In this document: one piece after another, positions 44,545 to 52,757 of the stretch
How the letters are laid out: every line of letters starts with the position of its first letter
How positions within the stretch are numbered: the stretch's first letter is position 1
NCBI RefSeq assembly: GCF_002051585.1
Contig: NZ_MZGX01000027.1
Coordinates: 26,364-90,363, forward strand
Source: Ruminiclostridium hungatei
GTDB taxonomy: Bacteria; Bacillota; Clostridia; Acetivibrionales; DSM-1351
Direction of reading: 5' to 3'
Length of the DNA stretch: 64,000 nt
Program-made: the position numbers and the translations under genes
Notes under the pieces: generated by a model
Databases searched by the model: none
What the model saw: only the letters and a program-made list of their open reading frames with translations
What the model was told of the DNA's origin: nothing

Positions 44545-45792
44545 TTACTTTGTTGCCAAAACCTTCTTGAGCTTTGCAAACCTTGGGAGTCCATCTTCCT
44601 TTGGAGGAGTGGAATCACCCTGGATTAACGGCAATGCGTAGTCGATGAATTCCTGCTTCAGGCCATTTCCTGCTTCGTTTATCCACTCTCTTGGAATTTT
44701 CTTTTCGGTATTTGCAACTTCGCTTAAGCTAAGCAACTGGATTTCACACTTGTATTCTTTTCCATCAGCTCTCTTAAAACCAACCATCTTGTCGGTCATA
44801 CCTTCAACGGCATATCTTACAGCCATCTGACCCGACATGTAGGATTCGTTCACATCGCTTAAGGAAGCGCAGTGTGCAGCACATCTCTGAAGAAGGCTGA
44901 ACTCGATTCCACGAACCTTGGCTCCGGTCTTTTCCTTAACAATAGCAGCCAGTGTGGCAGCAAGGCCGCCAAGCTGGGAATGTCCGAAGGAGTCCTTCTG
45001 CTGAGCCAGGTCTGAACCGTACTCGGAAATATATTTGCCGTTCTTGTCCTTTATACCTTCAGAAACAGCAACAATGCAGTTGCCATTCTTCTTGTATATT
45101 TCAATACAGTCCGCAAGGAAGGTATCCATATCAAAATCCACTTCAGGAAGATATATCAAATCAGGACCTGCACCCTTGTATGCAGCCAGTGCGGAGGAAG
45201 CAGTCAGCCAGCCGGCGTTTCTTCCCATGATTTCCAGTATGGTGATCATACCTGTGTTGTAAACTCTTGCATCATGGTATACTTCCATAGTTGAAGTTGC
45301 AATATATTTTGCCGCACTTGAGAAGCCGGGGCAGTGGTCGGTTCCGAAAAGGTCATTGTCAATAGTCTTTGGAACACCCATTACCCTGCACTCGTAGCCA
45401 ACCTTCTGCATATACTTGCTGACCTTGTTGCAGGTATCCATTGAATCATTACCGCCATTGTAGAAGAAATACCTGATGTCGTACTTCCTGAACACCTCAA
45501 CAAGCCTCTTGTAATCTGTTTCATCTTCATCAGCGGATTTAAGCTTGTAACGAACCGAGCCCAAAGCCGAAGAAGGAGTAGTTTTTAATAAATCCAACTC
45601 GTAGGAATCTTCCTGACTCATATCATAAAATTTTTCATCAAGAATACCCTTGATGCCGTGGGCTGCACCGTATACAGCCGTAATTGCCTCCTGCTTTAAG
45701 GCTTCCTGGAATACACCGCTGGCACTGGAATTGATAACTGAAGTTGGTCCACCTGACTGTCCGAAAATAGCGGCACCCTTTAAAACTGTCAT
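44545..45792 (-). CDS. pyrophosphate-dependent 6-phosphofructokinase
   Basis: A 415-residue PFK-family enzyme. Motifs: FGQSGGPTSVINSS for the phosphoryl donor site, YNGGNDSMDT, VMGVPKTIDNDL (the TIDND motif with the preceding Lys typical of PPi-dependent enzymes), and EIMGRNAGWL. GGND in place of the ATP-type GGDG together with PKTIDND indicates use of pyrophosphate rather than ATP. It phosphorylates fructose 6-phosphate reversibly. AGGAGG lies before the ATG. It diverges from the class II aldolase gene, so adjacent steps of glycolysis share one intergenic region. Confidence 0.9.
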   Translation of the reverse strand: MTVLKGAAIFGQSGGPTSVINSSASGVFQEALKQEAITAVYGAAHGIKGILDEKFYDMSQEDSYELDLLKTTPSSALGSVRYKLKSADEDETDYKRLVEVFRKYDIRYFFYNGGNDSMDTCNKVSKYMQKVGYECRVMGVPKTIDNDLFGTDHCPGFSSAAKYIATSTMEVYHDARVYNTGMITILEIMGRNAGWLTASSALAAYKGAGPDLIYLPEVDFDMDTFLADCIEIYKKNGNCIVAVSEGIKDKNGKYISEYGSDLAQQKDSFGHSQLGGLAATLAAIVKEKTGAKVRGIEFSLLQRCAAHCASLSDVNESYMSGQMAVRYAVEGMTDKMVGFKRADGKEYKCEIQLLSLSEVANTEKKIPREWINEAGNGLKQEFIDYALPLIQGDSTPPKEDGLPRFAKLKKVLATK

Positions 45793-45895
45793 AGTATATA
45801 CCTCCTATTGATTTATATTAATTTGTATAAAATGTACGCTGTTTTTACCAGACCTTTCTTTCAAAGGCTGATATTACAAAACGCAATCACATTAA

Positions 45896-45924
45896 AATAT
45901 AGCATATTGAAAAATAAAATGCAA
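45896..45924 (-). promoter_or_regulatory. promoter for the PPi-phosphofructokinase gene
   Basis: On the complement, TTGCAT (45919-45924), a 17-bp spacer and TATATT (45896-45901), about 100 nt before the start. Confidence 0.5.
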
Positions 45925-46084
45925 TTACACATATTCAATTCCTGCATAAATGCATAATAGTATGATTTCCATATTAATTATCATAAACTCCCCTTTTTGA
46001 GAAAAAATAAATATGTATTTTTGCGGACTTGCACCCGGGAAGCTTCAAAGTAATGGCTTTGACAAAAAAATATCATAAATTCCC

Positions 46085-46113
46085 TTGATTTTGAGTTAAT
46101 TTTTTCATAAAAT
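46085..46113 (+). promoter_or_regulatory. promoter for the class II aldolase gene
   Basis: TTGATT (46085-46090), a 17-bp spacer and TAAAAT (46108-46113), about 170 nt before the start. Confidence 0.5.
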
Positions 46114-46287
46114 AGTAACGATGGGTTAATGGAATTACCTTATTATTTATCAAGAGCATGATTTTGCTAAATAATAATTATATAAAATGGAATTCAAAGT
46201 TTTCTGGGCTGATTTATACAGGGTATGCAGTTCGAAAAAAACATAGGGTTTCAGGTAAAATAAAAATAAAAAGGAGTGCATTTTAAA

Positions 46288-47223
46288 ATGGCATTGGTAA
46301 CTTCTACTGAAATGTTTAAGAAAGCTTATGAAGGCGGATACGCCATAGGTGCTTTCAATGTTAATAACATGGAGATTGTTCAGGGTATAACCGAGGCGGC
46401 AAAGGAAGTAAATGCGCCGCTTATTCTTCAGGTTTCAGCAGGTGCTAGAAAGTATGCAAATCATACTTATCTTATGAAATTGGTCGAGGCGGCTATTATC
46501 GAAACAAATCTTCCTATTTGCCTGCACCTTGACCACGGTGATACTTTTGAACTTTGTAAGTCATGTATCGACGGTGGTTTCACTTCAGTTATGATCGACG
46601 GCTCACATCATTCTTTTGAAGAAAACATAGAACTGACAAAGAAGGTTGTTGAGTACGCACACCCCAGAGGAGTTGTGGTTGAGGCTGAATTGGGCAGACT
46701 TGCAGGTATTGAAGATGCAGTAAACGTATCAGATGCCGACGCAGCATACACAAATCCTGCAGAGGTTGAAGAGTTCGTAACAAAGACAGGTGTTGACTCA
46801 TTGGCAATAGCCATAGGGACAAGCCACGGCGCATTCAAATTCAAGCCCGGACAAAAGCCGCAGCTCAGATTTGATATATTGGAAGAAGTTGAAAAAAGAC
46901 TTCCAAAGTTCCCAATAGTTCTCCACGGTGCATCATCAGTTATTCCTGAGTTTGTTGAAATGATAAACAGCAACGGAGGAAAAATGCCGGATGCTATAGG
47001 TATTCCTGAAGATATGCTCAGAAAGGCTGCTTCAATGGCTGTTTGTAAAATCAACATTGACTCAGACTTAAGACTTGCCATGACTGGATCCATCAGAAAG
47101 TATTTTGCTGAAAATCCAAGTCACTTTGACCCCAGACAATACCTCAAACCGGCAAGAGAAGCTATTAAAGGACTTGTTAAGAACAAGATCGTTAATGTTC
47201 TCGGCTGCGATGGCAAGGCTTAA
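46288..47223 (+). CDS. fba: class II fructose-bisphosphate aldolase
   Basis: A 311-residue zinc-dependent aldolase. The key motifs are AIGAFNVNNMEIVQGI, the metal-binding LHLDHGDTFELC, GGFTSVMIDGSHHSFEENI, VEAELGRLAGIED, IAIGTSHGAFKF with a zinc-binding His, and VLHGASSV. It cleaves fructose 1,6-bisphosphate to the two triose phosphates that the PGK-TIM fusion then uses. The ATG at 46288 follows AGGAG; an in-frame GTG four codons earlier overlaps that site. It has its own promoter and a strong terminator, and diverges from PPi-PFK. Confidence 0.95.
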   Translation: MALVTSTEMFKKAYEGGYAIGAFNVNNMEIVQGITEAAKEVNAPLILQVSAGARKYANHTYLMKLVEAAIIETNLPICLHLDHGDTFELCKSCIDGGFTSVMIDGSHHSFEENIELTKKVVEYAHPRGVVVEAELGRLAGIEDAVNVSDADAAYTNPAEVEEFVTKTGVDSLAIAIGTSHGAFKFKPGQKPQLRFDILEEVEKRLPKFPIVLHGASSVIPEFVEMINSNGGKMPDAIGIPEDMLRKAASMAVCKINIDSDLRLAMTGSIRKYFAENPSHFDPRQYLKPAREAIKGLVKNKIVNVLGCDGKA

Positions 47224-47244
47224 TTAATCAAAGTACAAAATATA

Positions 47245-47283
47245 AAAACAGCTTCTGAGTCCATAGGATTCGGAAGCTGTTTT
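47245..47283 (+). terminator. intrinsic terminator of the aldolase gene
   Basis: AACAGCTTCTGAGTCC pairs with GGATTCGGAAGCTGTT (16 bp, two G-T pairs), followed by TTTA. Confidence 0.8.
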
Positions 47284-47390
47284 ACATAAGCTGTATTCCG
47301 CCTATTAAAAAAAATATTGATTCATGCCGTATCTATAAAGCAGACAGCTCATAATTACGGCAGGACTGATATTATTATGGAGGGGAATCT

Positions 47391-47969
47391 ATGAGGTATC
47401 CGACAATCGAGGAGGCCGAAAAGCTGTTGAATGAGGCCGCAGAAATGAATCCCGGAGAATGGGTGGCACACAATCAGGTGGCTGCATTATGTGCAAACAT
47501 CATAGCGGGAAGTTGCCCGGGTATGGATGAGAAGAAAGCATATGTTCTGGGCCTGTTGCATGATATAGGGCGCAGGTTTGGCCCGGGAGATCTGAAGCAC
47601 ACTCTTGACGGATATAAATTCATGCTTGAGATGGGGTTTGAGGAAAGTGCCAGAATATGCCTGACTCATTCCTTTCCGTTTAAGGATATCCACAGCTACA
47701 ACGGGCAAAATGACTGCCAGGCCAAGGAGGCCGGTTTTCTTAAGAGCTATATAGCTGCCGTTGAATACGACGAATACGACAAACTGATACAGCTCTGTGA
47801 CTTGATGGCATATCCCTCCGGACCGTGTGCCATGGAGAAAAAGCTTGTGGAGGTTGTTATGAAAAAAGGGTTCAGTGAAATAACAATTCCCAAGTGGGAG
47901 GAGTACTTTAAAATAAAACGGTTTTTTGAAGAGAAGGCAAACTGCACTCTGGATGAGTTATTCAAATAA
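47391..47969 (+). CDS. HD-domain phosphohydrolase
   Basis: A 192-residue protein with an HD domain: an N-terminal His in WVAHNQVAALCANII, the HD pair in LGLLHDIGRRFG (about 57-58), and a conserved CLTHSFPF and LCDLMAYP with further metal ligands. This fits the metal-dependent phosphohydrolases of the HD superfamily, often nucleotidases or phosphodiesterases; the substrate is unknown. GGAGGGGAATCT precedes the ATG. It stands alone with its own terminator. Confidence 0.85.
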   Translation: MRYPTIEEAEKLLNEAAEMNPGEWVAHNQVAALCANIIAGSCPGMDEKKAYVLGLLHDIGRRFGPGDLKHTLDGYKFMLEMGFEESARICLTHSFPFKDIHSYNGQNDCQAKEAGFLKSYIAAVEYDEYDKLIQLCDLMAYPSGPCAMEKKLVEVVMKKGFSEITIPKWEEYFKIKRFFEEKANCTLDELFK

Positions 47970-48000
47970 ATATTTATTACAGTTGATATGAAAATACGGC

Positions 48001-48036
48001 AGCTTCAGGCTCAAACGGGCAGAAGCTGTTTTTTAT
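48001..48036 (+). terminator. intrinsic terminator after the HD-domain gene
   Basis: CAGCTTC pairs with GAAGCTG, followed by TTTTTTATTT. Confidence 0.7.
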
Positions 48037-48264
48037 TTGTCTGATGTTCTTGTCTGCGTTATTGTCCGGGAAGGCATGAATTGTTCATAAATAATTAAAG
48101 CCTGCGTTCGACCGGATATTATAAAATTTTCTGAAGTTTATATTAAGAAAATATTAAATATGGCGAGTTTTGTTGAGAGATAGGGCCTAAATGTTTTATA
48201 TTTATTATAGAAATGTATTTTCAGATAAAATTTGCTAATTGATTTTATTTTTATGGGGGTAAAA

Positions 48265-51255
48265 ATGCGGAAAAAAGCCGGAATAGTATGTCTTTTGCTG
48301 GTTATTGCATTGTTGGCGCCTATAGTGGGCTCCAGGGTTTTTACAGACCGTGAGTACAGCGGGAATGTGACAAATGCACAGGAGACAGTGGTAGTTGAGG
48401 ATATGAGGGGCGTTTGGATTGCGTCAGTAAGCAATATTGATTTTCCATCCAAACCTGGCCTGAGTGCTGAAAAGCAAATGAAGGAGCTGGACGCTATTAT
48501 CGACAACGCCCGGTATATGGGACTGAATGCCATATTTTTTCAGGTCCGGCCTACAGGAGATGCGCTGTACAAGTCTTCAATCTTTCCCTGGTCCGTCTAT
48601 CTGACAGGGACACAGGGCAAGGCAAATGATAAGGATTTTGATCCCTTGGCGTACATAATAGAGCAGGGCCATAAAAATGGAATACAGATACATGCCTGGT
48701 TAAATCCTCTGAGGCTTTCCATGGGCACGGCTTCAAAGCCTGACAAAAGCATAGAGGTTCTGTCTGCGGGGCATCCTGCGCGGAAAATACCCGAAGCGGT
48801 TGTGGCCGGGGGAAACGGAAAGCTTTATCTTGACCCGGGGAATCCCGAGGCTATAAAGCTCATAACCGACGGTGTTGCCGAAATAGTTAGGAATTATGCA
48901 GTTGACGGAATCCATTTTGACGATTATTTTTATCCTTCAAAAAGTGAATGCAACGGAAAGGATTTCAGCGACGGCAAATCCTTTGAAAAATACAAGGGTT
49001 CCTTTACCAGCAAGGACGACTGGCGCAGGAACAATATAAATACCCTTGTGAAAAGCACCTATGATACTGTAAAGGCCATAAAGCCCCAGGTGCAGTTTGG
49101 AATAAGCCCCTTTGCCATCTGGTCCAACAAGGACAGGAATGCCGAGGGCTCCGATACTCAGGGGGGGATTTCTACATATTATGACCACTATGCGGATACG
49201 AAAAAATGGGTCAGGGAGGCCTGGATAGATTATATAGCGCCACAGATATACTGGAATATCGGCTTTAAGGTTGCCGACTATTCCGTATTGCTGGACTGGT
49301 GGAAAAATGTCTGCAGCGGCAGCTCGGTAAAGCTCTATGTGGGACATGCCGCCTACAAGATAAACGACAGCTCACAGGCCAACGAGTGGCTGGACCCGCT
49401 GCAAATACCAAAGCAGATAGCCATGAACAGGGAAAGCAAGGCTGTGGGCGGAAGCATATTCTATGGATATTCAAACCTGAAGGGCAATGTGCTGGGAATC
49501 AGGGAAAAGCTGAGAGGCATATATGTTGCCGGCAGGGATGCGGGAAGCTCTGTGCCCGAGGACAGGCAGCTTGTAATAGCAACACCGTCCAGCGGATACA
49601 GTACTGCCTCCTCAAAGATATCCATTATGGGAAGCTGTGACCCGGATCAACCTCTTTATTTGAACGGACAGCAGCTTACACCCTCCAAAGACGGCTATTT
49701 TGTAACCTATCAGGAACTTAAGGCAGGGGATAACAGCTTTGTATTCAGGCATAAGGACAAGGAAACCGTACTGAAGATAACCAGAAAGGCCGCTTCAACC
49801 TCCTCATATAAGATGAACAAGCCGGAATTCCGGCCGGGATACTTTTCACCGGTTTCCTCCTTTACTATGAAAACCGGACAGAAGATGGAATTTTCCTGTG
49901 TGGCACCAACCGGTGCAAAGGTCTGGGTGGAAATAGGAAAATATAAGGTTGAGCTTTCAAGGTCAGAGCTGCTGGAAGCAAATGGGGGAGCAATCACTCC
50001 GGCTAAATTCAAGGGGACCTTTACCATGCCTGCCGTAACAGGCAGCCAGAAAATACTTGCCCTTGGAAAGCCTGTTTTCGTGATGGACTACAATGGACAG
50101 AAAATAACCGGCAAGCAGAGCAATAACGTCAGTGTACAAGCTGACAAGTATTACAGGTATGCACAGATAAACACCTCCCAGGCTGAGGCAGTTGCCAGAA
50201 CCGGACCTTCCACCTCATATGCGAGGATTACCCCATTAATCAATGGAGCAGTTGATTATATTGTGGGTGAACAAAACGGGTACTACCTGTTGAGAAGCGG
50301 GGTCTGGACCGATAAAAGCTATGTCAGGACGGTTGAAAACAAGACTCTTGCTGCAAACAAAATAACCTCGGTGAGTATAAAGGACAACGGCGGCTATACG
50401 GACCTTACCTTTAAAATGCCTGTAAACGCTGTGTTTGGTGTGGATGTATCAGCATCGGCAGTAACCTTGAGCATATATGATACAAACGGCAAGAGTGCAG
50501 GCACTGCAATTCCTGCCGCTGCAATATTTAAAGCTGTCAGCCTGCAGAACGTAAACGGCACCGCCAAATATACCTTCAGCTTGAAGTCCCAGGACAACTA
50601 CTTCGGATATTATGCCCGTTATAAAGACGGGGCGCTGGTATTTTCCCTTAAAAATGCTCCCAAGATTTCAGGTACGGGCAGCAAACCCTTAACGGGACTG
50701 AAAGTGCTGCTGGATGCCGGACATGGAGGCAGCGAATCGGGAGCAATAGGCCCTTTGGGCAAAAACGGGCTGTATGAAAAGCAAATCAACCTGGCTATTA
50801 CGCTGAACACCAGAAAGTACCTGCAAGCCTTGGGAGCTGCCGTTATAATGACCAGAACCGGGGATAAAACCGTCAGCCTGAACGACAGAGCCGACCTTAT
50901 AAGAAAGGAAAAGCCAGACATTGCGGTGTCCATTCACAACAATTCCATGGACGTCACCGCAGATTATACAAAGCATACCGGTTTGCTGGTGCTTTACTCC
51001 AAAGACAGCTCCAAGGCGGCTGCGGGGTTTGTGAAGGACTCTCTGATTGCAGACCTTGGGCGCAAGGATTCCGGGTACAGGTGGCAGAGCCTGTCGGTAT
51101 GTACCGTAACTGAGTCTCCGGCTATATTGATAGAGGGCGGCTTTATGTCAAATCCTGAAGAATATGAGTGGCTGGCTGCTTATGACAATCAGGTGCAGAT
51201 AGCCAATTCCATAGGAAAGGCTATTGAAAGCTGGGCCCGGAAAAATTCAAGATAA
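48265..51255 (+). CDS. bifunctional cell-wall hydrolase: GHL10 glycoside hydrolase plus N-acetylmuramoyl-L-alanine amidase
   Basis: A 996-residue exported protein. Signal segment about 1-25. GHL10/DUF187 domain about 45-415 (MRGVWIASVSNIDFP, FFQVRPTGDALY, HAWLNPLRL, IHFDDYFYP, ISPFAIW, DYIAPQIYW). Ig-like linkers follow, then an SH3-like domain (about 631-692), a beta domain (about 695-800), and an amidase_3 domain (about 810-996) with zinc/catalytic motifs DAGHGG (about 817), YEKQINL, SIHNN (about 890) and LIEGGF (about 956). GHL10 enzymes such as DigH cut glycan strands from which the stem peptides are missing; the amidase makes such strands. Both active sites look intact. GGGGGT precedes the ATG. 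It stands alone, with repeat copy B behind it. Confidence 0.9.
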   Translation: MRKKAGIVCLLLVIALLAPIVGSRVFTDREYSGNVTNAQETVVVEDMRGVWIASVSNIDFPSKPGLSAEKQMKELDAIIDNARYMGLNAIFFQVRPTGDALYKSSIFPWSVYLTGTQGKANDKDFDPLAYIIEQGHKNGIQIHAWLNPLRLSMGTASKPDKSIEVLSAGHPARKIPEAVVAGGNGKLYLDPGNPEAIKLITDGVAEIVRNYAVDGIHFDDYFYPSKSECNGKDFSDGKSFEKYKGSFTSKDDWRRNNINTLVKSTYDTVKAIKPQVQFGISPFAIWSNKDRNAEGSDTQGGISTYYDHYADTKKWVREAWIDYIAPQIYWNIGFKVADYSVLLDWWKNVCSGSSVKLYVGHAAYKINDSSQANEWLDPLQIPKQIAMNRESKAVGGSIFYGYSNLKGNVLGIREKLRGIYVAGRDAGSSVPEDRQLVIATPSSGYSTASSKISIMGSCDPDQPLYLNGQQLTPSKDGYFVTYQELKAGDNSFVFRHKDKETVLKITRKAASTSSYKMNKPEFRPGYFSPVSSFTMKTGQKMEFSCVAPTGAKVWVEIGKYKVELSRSELLEANGGAITPAKFKGTFTMPAVTGSQKILALGKPVFVMDYNGQKITGKQSNNVSVQADKYYRYAQINTSQAEAVARTGPSTSYARITPLINGAVDYIVGEQNGYYLLRSGVWTDKSYVRTVENKTLAANKITSVSIKDNGGYTDLTFKMPVNAVFGVDVSASAVTLSIYDTNGKSAGTAIPAAAIFKAVSLQNVNGTAKYTFSLKSQDNYFGYYARYKDGALVFSLKNAPKISGTGSKPLTGLKVLLDAGHGGSESGAIGPLGKNGLYEKQINLAITLNTRKYLQALGAAVIMTRTGDKTVSLNDRADLIRKEKPDIAVSIHNNSMDVTADYTKHTGLLVLYSKDSSKAAAGFVKDSLIADLGRKDSGYRWQSLSVCTVTESPAILIEGGFMSNPEEYEWLAAYDNQVQIANSIGKAIESWARKNSR

Positions 51256-51277
51256 TAAGCCTCGGTATAAAAAGCTC

Positions 51278-51617
51278 TTAAATTAACCTGTTGTGCTAAT
51301 TGAAAATGTGATAACAGGAAGAGAATGCAATTCACTCCCGGACAAGCTTCAAATAAATGCTTGTATATAACGCTTTTGGCGAAATTGTAATACCTTTCGG
51401 CATGCCTTTTTAGCCGTCGCAGCAACTCGGCCATCCAGGCCTCGGGTGCTGCTTAAATTGACGTCCTGTCAATTTAACTGCCAAAGCAGCATGCCCAAAG
51501 CCTACAATTTCAGCAAAAGCTTTTAATCATACTGCGCATTTCTTTAAAGTCGTCCTCACGTGAATTGCAAACTTGCCTCTTAATGACTTTATTAACTAGC
51601 ACAACGGGTTAAATTAA
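51278..51617 (-). mobile_element. copy B of the ~340-bp structured repeat element, opposite orientation
   Basis: Ends TTAAATTAACCTGTTGTGCTA (51278-51298) and its mirror TAGCACAACGGGTTAAATTAA (51597-51617), terminal repeats of about 24 bp with few mismatches. On the complement, it matches copy A (40760-41098) along its whole length, for example AATGCGCAGTATGATTAAAA and AAGCGTTATATACAAGCATT. Both have the same length within a base or two. Inside lie the same palindromes. TTAA at each end may be a target duplication. A second end, head-to-head, follows (next entry). Confidence 0.65.
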
Positions 51618-51684
51618 CCTGTTGTGCTGGTTAAAAATATGGCAGACTTATCTGTTACAGACCACTAGCACAGCGAGTTGAGTA
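51612..51684. repeat. mini derivative of the repeat element (two ends with a short centre)
   Basis: Directly behind copy B, a terminal-repeat sequence AATTAACCTGTTGTGCTGGTT faces a degenerate partner ACTAGCACAGCGAGTTGAG at 51663-51681, with only about 30 bp between, like an internally deleted copy. The head-to-head ends at 51596-51626 make the perfect-looking palindrome AGCACAACGGGTTAAATTAA-CCTGTTGTGCT. Confidence 0.45.
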
Positions 51685-51758
51685 AAATAATAGTATAACA
51701 CCTTAAATCCACGTCAATAATGAATTGAGAGTGGATTTTTTTTATTACGGAGGCGTTA

Positions 51759-52757
51759 ATGGTCAAAGTAGGAATACCAAGAGGTTTATACTATTACAAG
51801 TTCTCAACCCTGTGGGAAAACTTTTTTACAGAGCTTGGGGCAGAAATCGTCATTTCGGAAAAAACAAATAAGAATATTATTCTGGAAGGCACAAACCACT
51901 GTGTTTCAGAAGCCTGTCTGCCAATCAAGGCATATTTCGGGCATGTACTGAATCTGCTGGGGAAAGCCGACTTTATTTTCCTTCCGCGCTTTACCAGCAT
52001 ATCCAGAAAGCAGTACATCTGCCCGGAAGTAGCCGGAGTGCAGGACATGATAAGAAATTCCATAAAGGTGATGCCCAGGATAATTGATACTGAGATAAAT
52101 CTGAGAAAGTCTGAAAAAAACTCCTGGCTGGCAGCCCTGTACACCGGCGAATTTATAACAGGTGACAAGCAGAAAATCAGGACGGCATATAAAAATGCAC
52201 TGGATAAATACCGCAATGAAAGGCAGGTCATGAAATCCGGCGTACTTACGGATGAATTTAAGCAGGAGGCAGGAACAATGTCCCTGAGAGTTATCCAGAA
52301 AAGGAGTACCACGCTTACCGTGGCAGTACTGGGACATTGTTATACTGTATATGACAGCTTTATAAATATGGAGCTTATCGGAAAGCTGAAGGAATACGGC
52401 ATAGGAGTTGTGACTCTTGACATGCTGGATTATCAGGAATCCAAGGATAGGTGCTCGGAGCTTGACAAGATGCTGTTCTGGGATTATGGAACCCGGGCAT
52501 ACGGAGGCACGGTCCAGCTTATAGAAAACGGCGGCATAGACGGAGTTATTGCCATAACCTCCTTTGGCTGCGGGGTGGACAGCTTTGTAATAGAGCTGGT
52601 TGAAAAGAAATTAAGAGCAGAAAGTGATATTCCGTTTATGAAGCTGGTGCTGGACGAACACTCTGCCGAGGCAGGCTTTTGCACCAGACTGGAAGCGTTT
52701 GTGGATATGATAGTCAGGAGGGGTATACATGAAGATAACATTTCCTCATATAGGTAA
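51759..52757 (+). CDS. DUF2229-type 2-hydroxyacyl-CoA dehydratase-related protein, subunit 1
   Basis: A 332-residue protein beginning VKVGIPRGLYYYKFSTLWENFF. Conserved cysteines are spread as TNHCVSEACLPIKAY, QYICPEVAG, TSFGCGVDSF and AGFCTRLEAF, the type of pattern that holds iron-sulfur clusters in the 2-hydroxyacyl-CoA dehydratase (HgdA/B-like) family. In many anaerobes the DUF2229 part is fused with the activase in one long protein; here it is a separate gene overlapping the next by 29 nt. GGAGG precedes the ATG. The reaction is unknown; members of the wider family include double-cubane-cluster proteins that reduce small molecules. Confidence 0.75.
   Translation: MVKVGIPRGLYYYKFSTLWENFFTELGAEIVISEKTNKNIILEGTNHCVSEACLPIKAYFGHVLNLLGKADFIFLPRFTSISRKQYICPEVAGVQDMIRNSIKVMPRIIDTEINLRKSEKNSWLAALYTGEFITGDKQKIRTAYKNALDKYRNERQVMKSGVLTDEFKQEAGTMSLRVIQKRSTTLTVAVLGHCYTVYDSFINMELIGKLKEYGIGVVTLDMLDYQESKDRCSELDKMLFWDYGTRAYGGTVQLIENGGIDGVIAITSFGCGVDSFVIELVEKKLRAESDIPFMKLVLDEHSAEAGFCTRLEAFVDMIVRRGIHEDNISSYR

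Larger units (their letters stand above)
45793..46287. other. divergent intergenic region between PPi-PFK and class II aldolase
   Basis: No gene. It holds a leftward promoter (45896-45924) and a rightward promoter (46085-46113), with the ribosome-binding sites at the two ends. It is AT-rich; no riboswitch recognised. Confidence 0.65.

Noticed and set aside
51189..51434. 81-codon leftward frame at the end of the amidase gene
   Set aside because: It is made of part of the repeat element and the antisense of the amidase end; the part shared with copy A is short and interrupted there.
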